A DNA stretch of 64,000 bases from Betaproteobacteria bacterium (GTDB taxonomy: Bacteria > Pseudomonadota > Gammaproteobacteria > Burkholderiales > SHXO01): contig JANXRW010000080.1 in assembly GCA_025356655.1 (NCBI GenBank), forward strand, positions 1 to 64,000, given 5' to 3'. A model generated the notes under the pieces. It saw only the letters and a list, made by a program, of their open reading frames with translations. It searched no databases and was not told where the DNA came from. A program made the translations under genes and the position numbers. This document shows, in pieces, positions 31,105 to 42,020 of the stretch (its first letter is position 1; each line of letters starts with the position of its first letter).

Positions 31105-31662
31105 CTAGATCGCCAGGAGATCAGCTTCCTTCGCCATCAGCGCCCGGTCGACCTCCCCGATGTATCGGTCGGTGAGCTTCTGCACGTCTTCCTGGCCGCG
31201 CCGCTCTTCGTCCTCGGCGACGGACTTGGCCTTAAGCAGGTCCTTCAAGTGGGCATTTGCATCGCGACGCACATTGCGAATAGCCACCCTCGCCGTTTCG
31301 CCTTCGTGCTTGACCACCTTGATAAGGTCGCGACGGCGCTCCTCCGTGAGCACGGGCATGGGCACCTTGACCGTATCGCCCATGGAAGCGGGATTTAGCC
31401 CCAGATCCGCTTCACGGATGGCTTTTTCGATGGCCGGCGCCATCTTCTTTTCCCAGGGCGCCACCTGCAGGGTCCGTCCGTCGAGCAAGCTGATGTTGGC
31501 CACCTGGCCGATGGCTGTGGGCGTCCCGTAATAGTCCACCATCACATGATCGAGAATGCCAGTATGTGCGCGCCCCGTGCGAATCTTGCCTAGGTCGGCC
31601 TTGAGTGTTTCGATCGTCCTCTGCATCTTCTGGTCGGCCGACTTCTTGATGTCCGCGATCAT
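31105..31662 (-). CDS. frr: Ribosome recycling factor
   Basis: With EF-G, this protein splits ribosomes after termination. The 185-residue sequence has [39 protein letters not shown], the basic segment [20 protein letters not shown] and [17 protein letters not shown], all typical of the two-domain RRF fold. It is preceded by AGGAGTGACGAG before the ATG, a strong ribosome binding site. A 95-base spacer with a large hairpin separates it from pyrH. Confidence 0.97.
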   Translation of the reverse strand: MIADIKKSADQKMQRTIETLKADLGKIRTGRAHTGILDHVMVDYYGTPTAIGQVANISLLDGRTLQVAPWEKKMAPAIEKAIREADLGLNPASMGDTVKVPMPVLTEERRRDLIKVVKHEGETARVAIRNVRRDANAHLKDLLKAKSVAEDEERRGQEDVQKLTDRYIGEVDRALMAKEADLLAI

Positions 31663-31693
31663 CTCGTCACTCCTGAATCTCTTTACAACCCAG

Positions 31694-31734
31694 CCCTCCC
31701 CGCCGCGTGCCCCTCAGTGGCTGCGGCGGGAGGG
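31694..31734 (-). promoter_or_regulatory. Intercistronic hairpin between pyrH and frr
   Basis: The arms at 31694-31706 (CCCTCCCCGCCGC) and 31723-31734 (GCGGCGGGAGGG) pair over 12 positions with one bulged C and a 16-base loop. A second small inverted repeat, GGCGC / GCGCC, lies at 31733-31747. In the pyrH-to-frr transcript there is no T-run after the stem, so this is not a classic terminator; it may be an RNA processing or stability element or an attenuator. Confidence 0.45.
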
Positions 31735-31757
31735 CGCCTTGAGCGCCACGCCCTCGC

Positions 31758-32504
31758 CTAGCAGGAGACCAGGGTCCCCTCGTCGCCGCCGAGGATCAGC
31801 CGCTTGAGCGCGCCTTGCTTGAAAATGCTGAACACGCTGATGGGCAACTTCTGGTCACGGCACAGGGTAAGCGCCGTGGCGTCCATTACCTTGAGATTGC
31901 GCTGGATGGCCTCATCGAAACTGAGCCGGTCGTAGCGCGTGGCCGCCGGATTGAGCCGGGGGTCCTCCGTGTATACCCCGTCGACCTTGGTGGCCTTGAT
32001 AACGATCTCCGCATTCATCTCCATCCCACGCAGCGCCGCAGCCGTATCCGTGGTGAAGAACGGGTTCCCGGTACCGGCGGCGAAGATCACGATCTTTCCT
32101 TCCTCCAGGTAGCGCATCGCCTTTCCCCGAATATACGGTTCGGCCACCTGCTCGATGTTCAACGCGGAGAGAACCCGGCTCACCAGCCCCACCTGCCGCA
32201 TGGCGTCCTGCAGTGCGAGCGCATTCATCACGGTGGCGAGCATTCCCATGTAGTCGGCAGTGGCGCGATCCATCCCGGCAGCCCCCGGGGCCACCCCCCG
32301 GAAGATGTTCCCTCCGCCGATCACCACGCCCATTTCCACGCCCATGCGGGCAACCTCGCCGATCTCGGCAACGATCCGTTCCAAGGTGGCGCGATTGATC
32401 CCGAAGGCATCCTCGCCCATCAACGCCTCGCCGCTCAACTTAAGCAGCACGCGCTTGTAGGCGGGTTGGGGCGAATCAGCCACGGAGGGGCTGCCTTCGC
32501 CCAT
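31758..32504 (-). CDS. pyrH: Uridylate kinase
   Basis: PyrH phosphorylates UMP to UDP and is a GTP-activated hexamer. The 248-residue protein has [78 protein letters not shown] and [17 protein letters not shown], typical of the amino-acid-kinase fold. The ATG overlaps the tsf stop by one base (TGATG), so translation is coupled. Confidence 0.97.
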   Translation of the reverse strand: MGEGSPSVADSPQPAYKRVLLKLSGEALMGEDAFGINRATLERIVAEIGEVARMGVEMGVVIGGGNIFRGVAPGAAGMDRATADYMGMLATVMNALALQDAMRQVGLVSRVLSALNIEQVAEPYIRGKAMRYLEEGKIVIFAAGTGNPFFTTDTAAALRGMEMNAEIVIKATKVDGVYTEDPRLNPAATRYDRLSFDEAIQRNLKVMDATALTLCRDQKLPISVFSIFKQGALKRLILGGDEGTLVSC

Positions 32505-33415
32505 CAGGACGCCAGGGGGGCCGATGCCTGCCCCTTGGCGGCGGCCGCCTGTGCAGCCACTTCAGCTGCGAAGTCATTGGACTTCTTCTCGATACCCTCG
32601 CCCACCACGAAGAGGCGGAAGGCGTGGACCTTGGCAGACTTGGAAGCCAGCAGTGCCTTGATCGTCTGCTTGTCGTCCTTCACGAAGGGCTGGTCGAGCA
32701 AAGTGACGTCCGCGAGGTATTTGGCCACGGTCCCGTCGGCGATCTTATCCACAAGGTTCTCGGGCTTTCCGCTCTCGATCGCCCGGGTGCGCGCGATCTC
32801 GCGCTCGCGCTCCAAGCTCTCGGCGGGTACGCCGCTACGGTCGAGCGCCACGGGCTTGGCCGCCGCGATATGCATGGCGAGGTCCTTGCCGAGGGTGTCG
32901 TCGCCGCCTTCGACGTCCACCAGTACGCCGATCTTGCCGCCATGCACGTAGGAGGCGATTTTGCCTTGCGCATCGATCACGAAGGCCCGGCGCACCGTCA
33001 TGTTCTCGCCCAGTTTCATCACCAGCGCGGCCCGCGTGGCTTCGAGCGTAGCACCGTCGGCGCCCACTGCCTGTCCCAACAGATCCGCGTCGCTCAATTT
33101 CTGCGCAGCCGCGGTCTCAGCAACGTTGCGGGCGAAGGCAAGAAAGCTTTGGTCCTTGGCCACGAAGTCGGTTTCGCAGTTGACTTCCACCATGGCGGCG
33201 GTACGCCCGTCGGCAGACACCTGCAGGCTGATGACGCCCTCGGCAGCCACGCGCCCTGCCACCTTGCTCGCCTTGGCGCCGCTGCGCACGCGTAGCAGAT
33301 CCTCGGCAACCTTGAGGTCACCGCTGGTCTCCGTTAGGGCCTTCTTACATTCCATCATTCCCATGCCGGTGCGCTCGCGCAATTCCTTCACCATGCCTGC
33401 GCTAATTTCAGCCAT
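32504..33415 (-). CDS. tsf: Elongation factor Ts
   Basis: EF-Ts exchanges GDP for GTP on EF-Tu. The 303-residue protein has the N-terminal UBA-like domain [20 protein letters not shown], the core with [20 protein letters not shown] (the TDFV motif inserts at the EF-Tu nucleotide site), and the C-terminal module near [19 protein letters not shown] start at [10 protein letters not shown]; the in-frame TTG one codon earlier is not needed. A GGAGG lies just before the ATG. Confidence 0.97.
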   Translation of the reverse strand: MAEISAGMVKELRERTGMGMMECKKALTETSGDLKVAEDLLRVRSGAKASKVAGRVAAEGVISLQVSADGRTAAMVEVNCETDFVAKDQSFLAFARNVAETAAAQKLSDADLLGQAVGADGATLEATRAALVMKLGENMTVRRAFVIDAQGKIASYVHGGKIGVLVDVEGGDDTLGKDLAMHIAAAKPVALDRSGVPAESLEREREIARTRAIESGKPENLVDKIADGTVAKYLADVTLLDQPFVKDDKQTIKALLASKSAKVHAFRLFVVGEGIEKKSNDFAAEVAAQAAAAKGQASAPLAS

Positions 33416-33454
33416 CAATGCCTCCAGTAATCGTGTACCGCAAAAGTTTCTTCA

Positions 33455-33499
33455 GGCGCCGCGGCCCGCAGGAAGGCGGCGCTCTGGCCGCGCCGCGCC
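33455..33499 (-). promoter_or_regulatory. GC-rich hairpin between rpsB and tsf
   Basis: The 117-base rpsB-tsf spacer contains arms at 33455-33466 (GGCGCCGCGGCC) and 33486-33499 (GGCCGCGCCGCGCC) that pair over 12 bases with a two-base bulge and a 19-base loop. No T-run follows in the direction of transcription. In E. coli the ratio of S2 to EF-Ts is set partly by sequences between these genes, so an attenuator role is possible but not shown. Confidence 0.35.
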
Positions 33500-33532
33500 C
33501 ATGCCGGTAGGCACGGTACGGGGCGCGCAGCC

Positions 33533-34279
33533 TCAGGCCGAGGGTTCGGCGTCGGCCGTTTCGACTTCGACGAACTCGTCGGTGATAATTTCCTTGATGA
33601 TCTGGCTGCGCCCCTCCAGGATCGCATCGGCCATCCCCTGGCAATACAGGCGGATGGCGCGACTGGAGTCGTCGTTGCCCGGAATCACGTAATTCACGCC
33701 GGCCGGCGAATTGTTGCTGTCGACCACGCCCACCACAGGAATAGACAATTTGTTCGCCTCGGCCACGGCACCTTTCTGGTAGCCCACGTCGATGATGAAG
33801 ATCGCATCGGGCAGGCCGTTCATGTCCTTGATCCCGCCCAGGCTGCGCTGCAGCTTGACGAGGTCACGCTGGAACACCAGGGCTTCCTTCTTCGACAGGC
33901 GCTCGATGGACCCGTCGGCCACCATCGCTTCCATGTCCTTGAGGCGTTTGATGGATCCCTTGACCGTCTTGTAGTTGGTCAGCATGCCGCCAAGCCAGCG
34001 ATAGTCCACGTAGGGCGAACCGCACCGGGCGGCCTCCTCGCGCACGATCTCCCGGGCCTGGCGCTTGGTGCCCACAAAGAGGATGCTCCCCTTGTTGGTC
34101 GCCAGTTGCTTGACGAACTTCACGGCCTCCTGATACATAACCATCGTGCGCTCCAGATGCACGATGTGGATCTTGTTGCGCTGCCCGAAAATATAGGGGG
34201 CCATCTTCGGGTTCCAGAAGCGGGTCTGATGTCCAAAGTGGACGCCCGCCTCCAGCATTTCGCGCATGGTGACTGCCAT
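33533..34279 (-). CDS. rpsB: 30S ribosomal protein S2
   Basis: S2 joins the small subunit late and helps recruit S1. The 248-residue protein has [83 protein letters not shown] and [21 protein letters not shown] start at MAVTMREM, preceded by CCGGAGAAGAACC, a good ribosome binding site; a longer TTG frame upstream is not supported. It is the first gene of the long leftward superoperon. Confidence 0.97.
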   Translation of the reverse strand: MAVTMREMLEAGVHFGHQTRFWNPKMAPYIFGQRNKIHIVHLERTMVMYQEAVKFVKQLATNKGSILFVGTKRQAREIVREEAARCGSPYVDYRWLGGMLTNYKTVKGSIKRLKDMEAMVADGSIERLSKKEALVFQRDLVKLQRSLGGIKDMNGLPDAIFIIDVGYQKGAVAEANKLSIPVVGVVDSNNSPAGVNYVIPGNDDSSRAIRLYCQGMADAILEGRSQIIKEIITDEFVEVETADAEPSA

Positions 34280-34489
34280 GGTTCTTCTCCGGTTGCAAGT
34301 TAAGGTTAAGCCTCCATCCGCCGTGAGCCCGCCGCGCCACTCCAGCAAACGCCGGAACGCGGGACAGGCACCCTAACCGTGGGGCAGATGTGGGAAGTAA
34401 CTCCGGGACGCCCATCCGGCTGCCCTCAAAGCGAGCCAAAAAGCGGGCGATCCCGTCGTTTAACCACTTATTTTAACAGGAAGCAGCCC
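34280..34489. promoter_or_regulatory. rpsB leader and divergent rpsB / tag promoter region
   Basis: This 210-base stretch separates rpsB (minus) from tag (plus). On minus, TTGAGC near 34494-34499 and TAAAAT near 34470-34475 are 18 bases apart and could form the superoperon promoter, which would give an rpsB leader of about 185 bases. Leaders of this kind bind S2 for autoregulation in other proteobacteria; I cannot confirm the fold here. For tag, TATTTT lies in the same AT-rich patch and ACAGGAAG precedes the ATG. Confidence 0.45.
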
Positions 34490-35083
34490 ATGCGCTCAAG
34501 CCTCCCGCCCCCACGCTGCGCTTGGGCCACCGCAGCGCCTGAGCTGGACCAGATCTATCACGACACGGAATGGGGCGTGCCCCTGCGCGAGGATCGGGCG
34601 CTGCTCGAATTACTGACCCTCGAAGGGGCCCAGGCAGGATTGAGCTGGTCCACCGTGCTACGCAAGCGCGAGGGCTACCGGCGGGCGTTTGCGGGGTTCG
34701 ACCCCGCTGCCGTCGCCTCGATGAGCCCCGAGAACCTGGCTGAGCTCCTCTGCGACACGGGTATCGTGCGTAACCGCCTCAAACTAGCCTCCACCGTCGC
34801 CAACGCCTGCGCCTTGCTCGGGGTCGCTGCGCAGCACGGTAGCTTCGCCGCTTGGCTCTGGGACTTCAACACAGGCGCCCCGTTACACAACCACTGGACC
34901 ACGCCCGCCGACGTGCCCGCCAATACGCCAAGCTCCGAGCGGCTCAGTCGGGAGTTACGTGGGCGGGGCTTTCGCTTCGTAGGCCCGACTATTTGCTACG
35001 CACTCATGCAAGCCAGTGGGCTGGTGAACGACCACCTGACGGGGTGTTTTCGCCACGCCCCACTGCGTGAGGGCAGAGGCTAG
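34490..35083 (+). CDS. tag: 3-methyladenine DNA glycosylase I (Tag)
   Basis: Tag removes 3-methyladenine from alkylated DNA. The 197-residue protein has the zinc-site N-terminus RCAWATAAPELDQIYHDTEW, GVPLREDRALLELLTLEGAQ, AGLSWSTVLRKREGYRRAF, and the C-terminal zinc ligands in GLVNDHLTGCFRH. I start at MRSSLPPPRCAW, after AGGAAGCAGCCC; the extra 37 upstream codons have no family match. It is encoded divergently from rpsB and converges with rlmB, with a 14-base gap. Confidence 0.94.
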   Translation: MRSSLPPPRCAWATAAPELDQIYHDTEWGVPLREDRALLELLTLEGAQAGLSWSTVLRKREGYRRAFAGFDPAAVASMSPENLAELLCDTGIVRNRLKLASTVANACALLGVAAQHGSFAAWLWDFNTGAPLHNHWTTPADVPANTPSSERLSRELRGRGFRFVGPTICYALMQASGLVNDHLTGCFRHAPLREGRG

Positions 35084-35097
35084 AGAACCTGCCCAGG

Positions 35098-35832
35098 TCA
35101 ACTCGCGCGCTGACGCCGGGCCTCGTAGAGGCACAGCGCCGCGGCCACCGAAACATTCAAGCTCCCCACCGTGCCGAGCATCGGGATGCGCAGCAGCCCG
35201 TCGCAGCGCTCCCGGGTGAGCCGGCGCATGCCCTCGCCCTCCGCGCCCATCACCAAGGCGATAGGCCCGCGCAGATCCGCCTGCGGCAGCGCCAGTTCCG
35301 CGTCCTCGTGGGCGCCCCATAGGCGTAACCCACACTCCTTCATGTCATCCAAGCTGCGCGCGAGGTTGGTGACGTAGACCAGCGGTACCGTCTGCGCGGC
35401 GCCGCTGGCGACCTTCTCCACCGTGGCGGTGAGCCCTGCGGAGCGATCGCGCGGGAGCACCACTGCCGCCGCCCCGAGGGCATCGGCCACGCGCAGGCAG
35501 GCGCCCAGGTTGTGTGGATCCTTGACCCCGTCCAACACCAACAGGATCGTGTCTGGCCCTACCCGCTCGAGTAGCGGCTCGAGGCTCGCCTGCTGCGCCT
35601 CGCGCGTCACCCTCGCCACGACCCCTTGGTGTTTGCCGTGCCCGACTAGGCCGTCCAGACGAGCGCCTTCCATTGACACCACCCGCACGCCAGCCGCCAG
35701 CGCGGCCTGCTCAAGCTTCTGCCGCCGCACGTCCTGCCGGCCCGCCTGTAGGCAGATCTCCTGCACGCCACCGGGGTCGTGGGAGAGCCGTGAGGCCACC
35801 GCGTGGAACCCGTAGACGAGCCGCGTGCTCAT
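35098..35832 (-). CDS. rlmB: 23S rRNA (guanosine-2251-2'-O)-methyltransferase RlmB
   Basis: RlmB methylates the ribose of G2251 in the peptidyl-transferase P loop. The 244-residue SpoU-family protein has an N-terminal rRNA-binding domain (YGFHAVASRLSHDPGGVQEI; HQGVVARV) and a SPOUT knot with LVLDGVKDPHNLGACLRVAD, ALGAAAVVLPRDRSAGLT, ALVMGAEGEGMRRLTRE and GSLNVSVAAALCLYEARRQ. It starts two bases after the rnr stop, so the pair is one unit. Confidence 0.95.
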   Translation of the reverse strand: MSTRLVYGFHAVASRLSHDPGGVQEICLQAGRQDVRRQKLEQAALAAGVRVVSMEGARLDGLVGHGKHQGVVARVTREAQQASLEPLLERVGPDTILLVLDGVKDPHNLGACLRVADALGAAAVVLPRDRSAGLTATVEKVASGAAQTVPLVYVTNLARSLDDMKECGLRLWGAHEDAELALPQADLRGPIALVMGAEGEGMRRLTRERCDGLLRIPMLGTVGSLNVSVAAALCLYEARRQRAS

Positions 35833-35834
35833 GC

Positions 35835-38030
35835 CTAGGCGCCCTCGGGCACGAAGTCGATGCGGGTCGTCTCCAGGTCTGCCCGAACCAGGCGCACGGC
35901 GAGCCGGTCGCCCAGCCGATAGCGCTTGCCGGTACGCTCACCGAGGAGTTGCTGGCGCGCTGCGTCGTAGACGAAGTAGTCCGCGCCCAGTTCCGAAATG
36001 TGCACCATACCTTCCACGTACACCGCATCGAGGGCAACGAACACGCCGAAGGGGGCCACGCCGCTCACGCTCCCCGTGAAATGCTCGCCCACCCGGTCAC
36101 GCAGGTAATAGCACTTCAGCCAGGCCTCCACATCGCGTGTGGCCTCGTCGGCGCGGCGCTCGGTCTGCGAGCAATGCGCGCCCATCGCCTCCCAGTCACC
36201 CGGCTCGTAGCGCTCCTGCGCCAGCGCCGCGCGGATGCAGCGGTGCACCAGCAGGTCAGGGTAGCGCCGGATCGGCGACGTGAAATGCGTGTAGGCATCG
36301 AAGGCCAGGCCGAAGTGCCCCTCGTTGCGCGTGGTGTAAGTGGCCTGCGACAAAGACCGCAGCAGCAGGGTCCGCAGCAGCGGCGCGTCGGGCCGGCCCT
36401 CCACCCGCTGGAGCAGGTTGGCGTAGTTCTTGGCCACCGGGCGCTCGCCCCCGCCCAACTGCAGTCCGAACTCCGCTAGCGAGGTGCGTAGCGAGCGCAG
36501 TTTTTCCGGGGTGGGTCCCAGGTGCACCCGGTACAGGCAGGGATGCTCGCGTCCATCAAGAAAGTGCGAAGCGGTCGCGTTTGCCGCTAGCATGCACTCT
36601 TCCACGATGCGGTGCGCATCGTTACGCTGGACCGGAACGATGGCGCTAATCTTGCCGTGGTCGTCGAACTCCATGCGCGTCTCGCCGCTGTCGAAGTCCA
36701 GGGCACCCCGGCGCACACGGGCCTTGATCAGGCAGCGGTAGAGACGGTGCAGGGCCAACAAGTGGGGCAACAGGCCCGCCTGCGCCGGCTCCAGGGGAAC
36801 GGGGTCGCGCTCCAGGGCACGTGCGACCGCGGTATAGGTGAGGCGGGCATGCGAGCGGATGACCGCCGGGTAAAAGCGGTAGTCGCCCAATTCCCCGTCG
36901 CCGCCTACCTCCATCTCGCAAACCAGACAAAGGCGCTCCACGTCGGGGTTTAGCGAACAAAGCCCGGTGGAAAGCTTCTCCGGCAACATGGGGATAACCT
37001 CGCGCGGGAAATAGACGGAATTCCCCCGTTCGCGGGCCTCGAGGTCCAGGGCATCTTCGGGCGCCACGTAATGGCTCACATCGGCGATAGCCACCCACAG
37101 GCGAAAGCCGTCGCCTTCCGGTCGGCAGTGAATGGCGTCATCGAAATCGCGCGCCGTCTCCGAGTCAATCGTCACCAGCGGCAACTCGCGGAGATCCACA
37201 CGTCCGTCCAAATCCGTGCGCCGGACGGCCTGTGGCAACTTGCGCGCAAGGGCCAGGGCCTCGGGCGAGAACTCGTGTGGCAGGTCGTGCTTGAACAGCG
37301 CGATGCGCACCTCCATGCCCGCGTCGCCGTAGTCGCCCAGTACCTCCACCACGCGCCCCATGGGCTTCACGTGGCCGTTGGGCTGCTCGATGATTTCCAC
37401 CAGAACGACTTGTCCGGGCTGCGCCCGCTCGCGCGGCTCCGGCGCTAAGAGGATGTCCTGGCTAATGCGCCGGTTTTCTGCCACGACGAAGCGAATGCCG
37501 TGCTCCTCTTGGAGCCGCCCGACAACGCGCGCGTTCGCCCGCTCGAGCACCTCCACGATGGCCGCTTCGGGACGGCCACGGCGATCCACCCGCGTGCGCC
37601 GGACCACCACGCGGTCCCCATGCAGCACCTTGCTCATCTCCCAGGGACCCAGGAAGAGTTCTTCCCCCCCGGCCTCTGAGAGCAGCAAGCCATGGCCGTC
37701 CGGATGACCCTGAACCCGTCCAGTGATCAGGCCCATCAGCTGCACGACGCAGATGGCGTTGCGGCGGTTGCGCATGATTTGGCCGTCGCGCTCCATGGCA
37801 CGCAACCGCCGATCGAAGGACTCCGACTCCGCCTGCGCGATCTCCATGCGCTGCGCCAAGGCGTCGGCGGAGAGGGGCACACCCGCCTCGGAGAGCTGTT
37901 GCAGGATCCATTCACGGCTCGGAAGCGGCTCACCGTAGCGCCCGCGCTCGCGCTCCAGGAAGGGGTCGCGCGAGCGTACGCCGGCCCCGCCTGACAGGAC
38001 TTCCGGGGAACTCGGGATGGGCTCGCTCAT
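35835..38030 (-). CDS. rnr: Ribonuclease R
   Basis: RNase R is a 3'-5' exoribonuclease that degrades structured RNA and defective tRNA and rRNA. The 731-residue protein has an N-terminal winged helix, cold-shock domains (GRVQGHPDGHGLLLSEAGGE), the RNB catalytic domain with TIDSETARDFDDAIHC and VAIDVSHY-type segment VAIADVSHYVAPEDALDLEA, REVIPMLPEKLSTGLCSLNP and TSPIRRYPDLLVHR, and a C-terminal S1 domain. It lacks the long Lys-rich tail of E. coli RNase R (813 residues). The start ATG has GGAG six bases upstream; a Met nine codons earlier has no such site. Confidence 0.96.
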   Translation of the reverse strand: MSEPIPSSPEVLSGGAGVRSRDPFLERERGRYGEPLPSREWILQQLSEAGVPLSADALAQRMEIAQAESESFDRRLRAMERDGQIMRNRRNAICVVQLMGLITGRVQGHPDGHGLLLSEAGGEELFLGPWEMSKVLHGDRVVVRRTRVDRRGRPEAAIVEVLERANARVVGRLQEEHGIRFVVAENRRISQDILLAPEPRERAQPGQVVLVEIIEQPNGHVKPMGRVVEVLGDYGDAGMEVRIALFKHDLPHEFSPEALALARKLPQAVRRTDLDGRVDLRELPLVTIDSETARDFDDAIHCRPEGDGFRLWVAIADVSHYVAPEDALDLEARERGNSVYFPREVIPMLPEKLSTGLCSLNPDVERLCLVCEMEVGGDGELGDYRFYPAVIRSHARLTYTAVARALERDPVPLEPAQAGLLPHLLALHRLYRCLIKARVRRGALDFDSGETRMEFDDHGKISAIVPVQRNDAHRIVEECMLAANATASHFLDGREHPCLYRVHLGPTPEKLRSLRTSLAEFGLQLGGGERPVAKNYANLLQRVEGRPDAPLLRTLLLRSLSQATYTTRNEGHFGLAFDAYTHFTSPIRRYPDLLVHRCIRAALAQERYEPGDWEAMGAHCSQTERRADEATRDVEAWLKCYYLRDRVGEHFTGSVSGVAPFGVFVALDAVYVEGMVHISELGADYFVYDAARQQLLGERTGKRYRLGDRLAVRLVRADLETTRIDFVPEGA

Positions 38031-38061
38031 GACTTTCTCCGCTTCAGGGTGTTGCATTGAA

Positions 38062-38090
38062 TTGACAACTTACCAGTTTCCCATTAAATT
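38062..38090 (+). promoter_or_regulatory. Sigma-70 promoter of tRNA-Leu
   Basis: TTGACA at 38062-38067 is a perfect -35. TAAATT at 38085-38090 lies exactly 17 bases later. The bases after it, TCGCGTCC, are a GC-rich discriminator, typical of stringently controlled stable-RNA promoters. The tRNA begins 14 bases after the -10, as expected. Confidence 0.85.
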
Positions 38091-38103
38091 TCGCGTCCGC
38101 TGT

Positions 38104-38190
38104 GCCGAGATGGCGAAATTGGTAGACGCACCAGGTTCAGGTCCTGGCGGTGGCAACACTGTGGAGGTTCGAGTCCTCTTCTCGGCACCA
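38104..38190 (+). tRNA. tRNA-Leu(CAG)
   Basis: The 87-base gene folds as a class II tRNA: acceptor arms GCCGAGA (38104-38110) and TCTCGGC (38180-38186), a D arm with TTGGTAGACGC, the anticodon arm CCAGG / CCTGG around TTCAGGT with anticodon CAG, a variable arm from GGTGGCAACACT, and a T arm with GGTTCGAGTCC. The discriminator A and the CCA end (38188-38190) are encoded. It reads codon CUG, the commonest Leu codon in such GC-rich genomes. It is divergent from rnr, as in many betaproteobacteria. Confidence 0.97.
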
Positions 38191-38228
38191 GCCGCGCCCA
38201 CTGGGCGCGATGACCTGAGTAGTGATTG

Positions 38229-38257
38229 AAGCCGCGAACTCCGCGGCTTTTTTTCTT
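38229..38257 (+). terminator. Rho-independent terminator after tRNA-Leu
   Basis: AGCCGCG at 38230-38236 and CGCGGCT at 38242-38248 pair fully around a five-base loop and run straight into TTTTTTT. It lies about 40 bases after the tRNA 3' end and before the purA stop on the other strand, so it ends the single-gene tRNA transcript. Confidence 0.9.
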
Positions 38258-38294
38258 TCTCAACGCGGCGAGCCCGGGGCCCCGGGTGCTTGAG

Positions 38295-40801
<2,507 letters not shown>

Positions 40802-40854
40802 GGGGATCGCCTTCACGCCCGGCCAGCGGGCGACGCAATGGGTGGCAGCATAGC

Positions 40855-41046
40855 TCAGCCGGGCTGGAGCAGGAGGAGGAGCAGGAGCCCTGCCAGCATG
40901 GAGGTCAGCCCGATGAAACGCAATTGCCCGTCGGTTAACTCGGTGAGGCGGCGAAAGGTCTGCCGCCAGATGTGCGGAACTAGGAAGGGCAGCATCCCCT
41001 CCAGCACCAACATCAACGCCAGCGCAGTCCAGAGGCTAGCCGACAC
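40855..41046 (-). CDS. DUF2065 small membrane protein (YjeT-like)
   Basis: This 63-residue protein has two hydrophobic helices, LWTALALMLVLEGMLPFLVP and the C-terminal IGLTSMLAGLLLLLLL. The first part follows E. coli YjeT (WLALALVLVLEGLGPMLYP), family DUF2065, found between hflC and hisZ or purA in many proteobacteria. The start is a GTG giving VSASLWTAL; another GTG six codons earlier is possible. Function unknown; the constant position beside hflKC suggests a link to membrane proteolysis, but this is only inference. Confidence 0.85.
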   Translation of the reverse strand: MSASLWTALALMLVLEGMLPFLVPHIWRQTFRRLTELTDGQLRFIGLTSMLAGLLLLLLLQPG

Positions 41047-41111
41047 GGCGCCCGGCCTCTCCACGCGGGTTTAGGACCCGGACGACCTTGAGCATATCCA
41101 CTTAACCCGTG

Positions 41112-42020
41112 CTACTTCTTCTTGCCGCCGCCTGCGGCTTCATGCCGACCGCCGGAGGGGTCCTTCAGGTACCGGAAAAACTCCGAATTGGGTTGCAGTA
41201 CCAGCACGTCGCTCTTGTTCTTGAAGCTCTGCTTGTAGGCATCCATGCTGCGGTAGAAGGCGTAGAACTCAGGCATCTCCTCGAAGGCCTTCGCGTAGGT
41301 AGCCGCCGCCTCGGCGTCGCCGCGGCCGCGCGCGTTCTGAGCGTCACGGTAGGCCTCGGCGATGATGACTTCGCGTTTGCGATCTGCCTCGGCGCGGATC
41401 TTCTCCGCTTCGGCAAAGCCCAGGGAGCGCAGTTCGTTGGCCACGCGCTTTCGCTCGGCCTCCATGCGCCGGTAAACCGCCTCACTCACTTCCTGGGGAA
41501 GATCCACCCGCTTGAGGCGCACGTCAAGCACCTGAACCCCGATGGCCCTGGCGTCCGAGTCGGCCTTTTGCCGCATAAGATCCATGATCTCGTCTCGCTT
41601 ACCCGATACGACGTCGTGGATGGTGCTTCGACCGAATTCCGCCCGCAGCCCGTCGTTGACCGTTTGCGCCAGTCGGATTCGCGCCCTGGCCTCATCGCCG
41701 TTCACGCTCAGGTAAAACTGCAGCACGTCAAAAATGCGCCACTTGACGAACGAGTCGACGAGGACGTTTTTCTTCTCCGAGGTGATGAAGCGCTCGGGCT
41801 CCTCGGAATCCAGCGTCTGGATGCGCACGTCGAAGAAACGCACGTTGTCCACAAGCGGCACCTTGCCATAGAGACCCGGCTGGGTGATGACCTGCACCGG
41901 CTTGCCTAGGCGGAAGACGATCGCGTTCTGCCGCTGGTCCACCGTGAACAGGCTCAGGCTGGCGAGCACCAGGGCCGCAGCCAGGGCCACCAGGATCATG
42001 GCTGGAGTTCCGGCTTTCAT
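41112..42020 (-). CDS. hflC: FtsH modulator HflC
   Basis: HflC and HflK form a large periplasmic dome around FtsH protease and restrain its action on membrane proteins. The 302-residue protein has one N-terminal anchor (MILVALAAALVLASLSLFTV), a SPFH/prohibitin domain beginning VDQRQNAIVFRLGKPVQV, and a helical C-terminal part with AEAEKIRAEADRKREVIIAE and RGRGDAEAAATYAKAFEEMP. It ends in a basic KKK tail. The start overlaps the hflK stop (ATGA). Confidence 0.95.
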   Translation of the reverse strand: MKAGTPAMILVALAAALVLASLSLFTVDQRQNAIVFRLGKPVQVITQPGLYGKVPLVDNVRFFDVRIQTLDSEEPERFITSEKKNVLVDSFVKWRIFDVLQFYLSVNGDEARARIRLAQTVNDGLRAEFGRSTIHDVVSGKRDEIMDLMRQKADSDARAIGVQVLDVRLKRVDLPQEVSEAVYRRMEAERKRVANELRSLGFAEAEKIRAEADRKREVIIAEAYRDAQNARGRGDAEAAATYAKAFEEMPEFYAFYRSMDAYKQSFKNKSDVLVLQPNSEFFRYLKDPSGGRHEAAGGGKKK

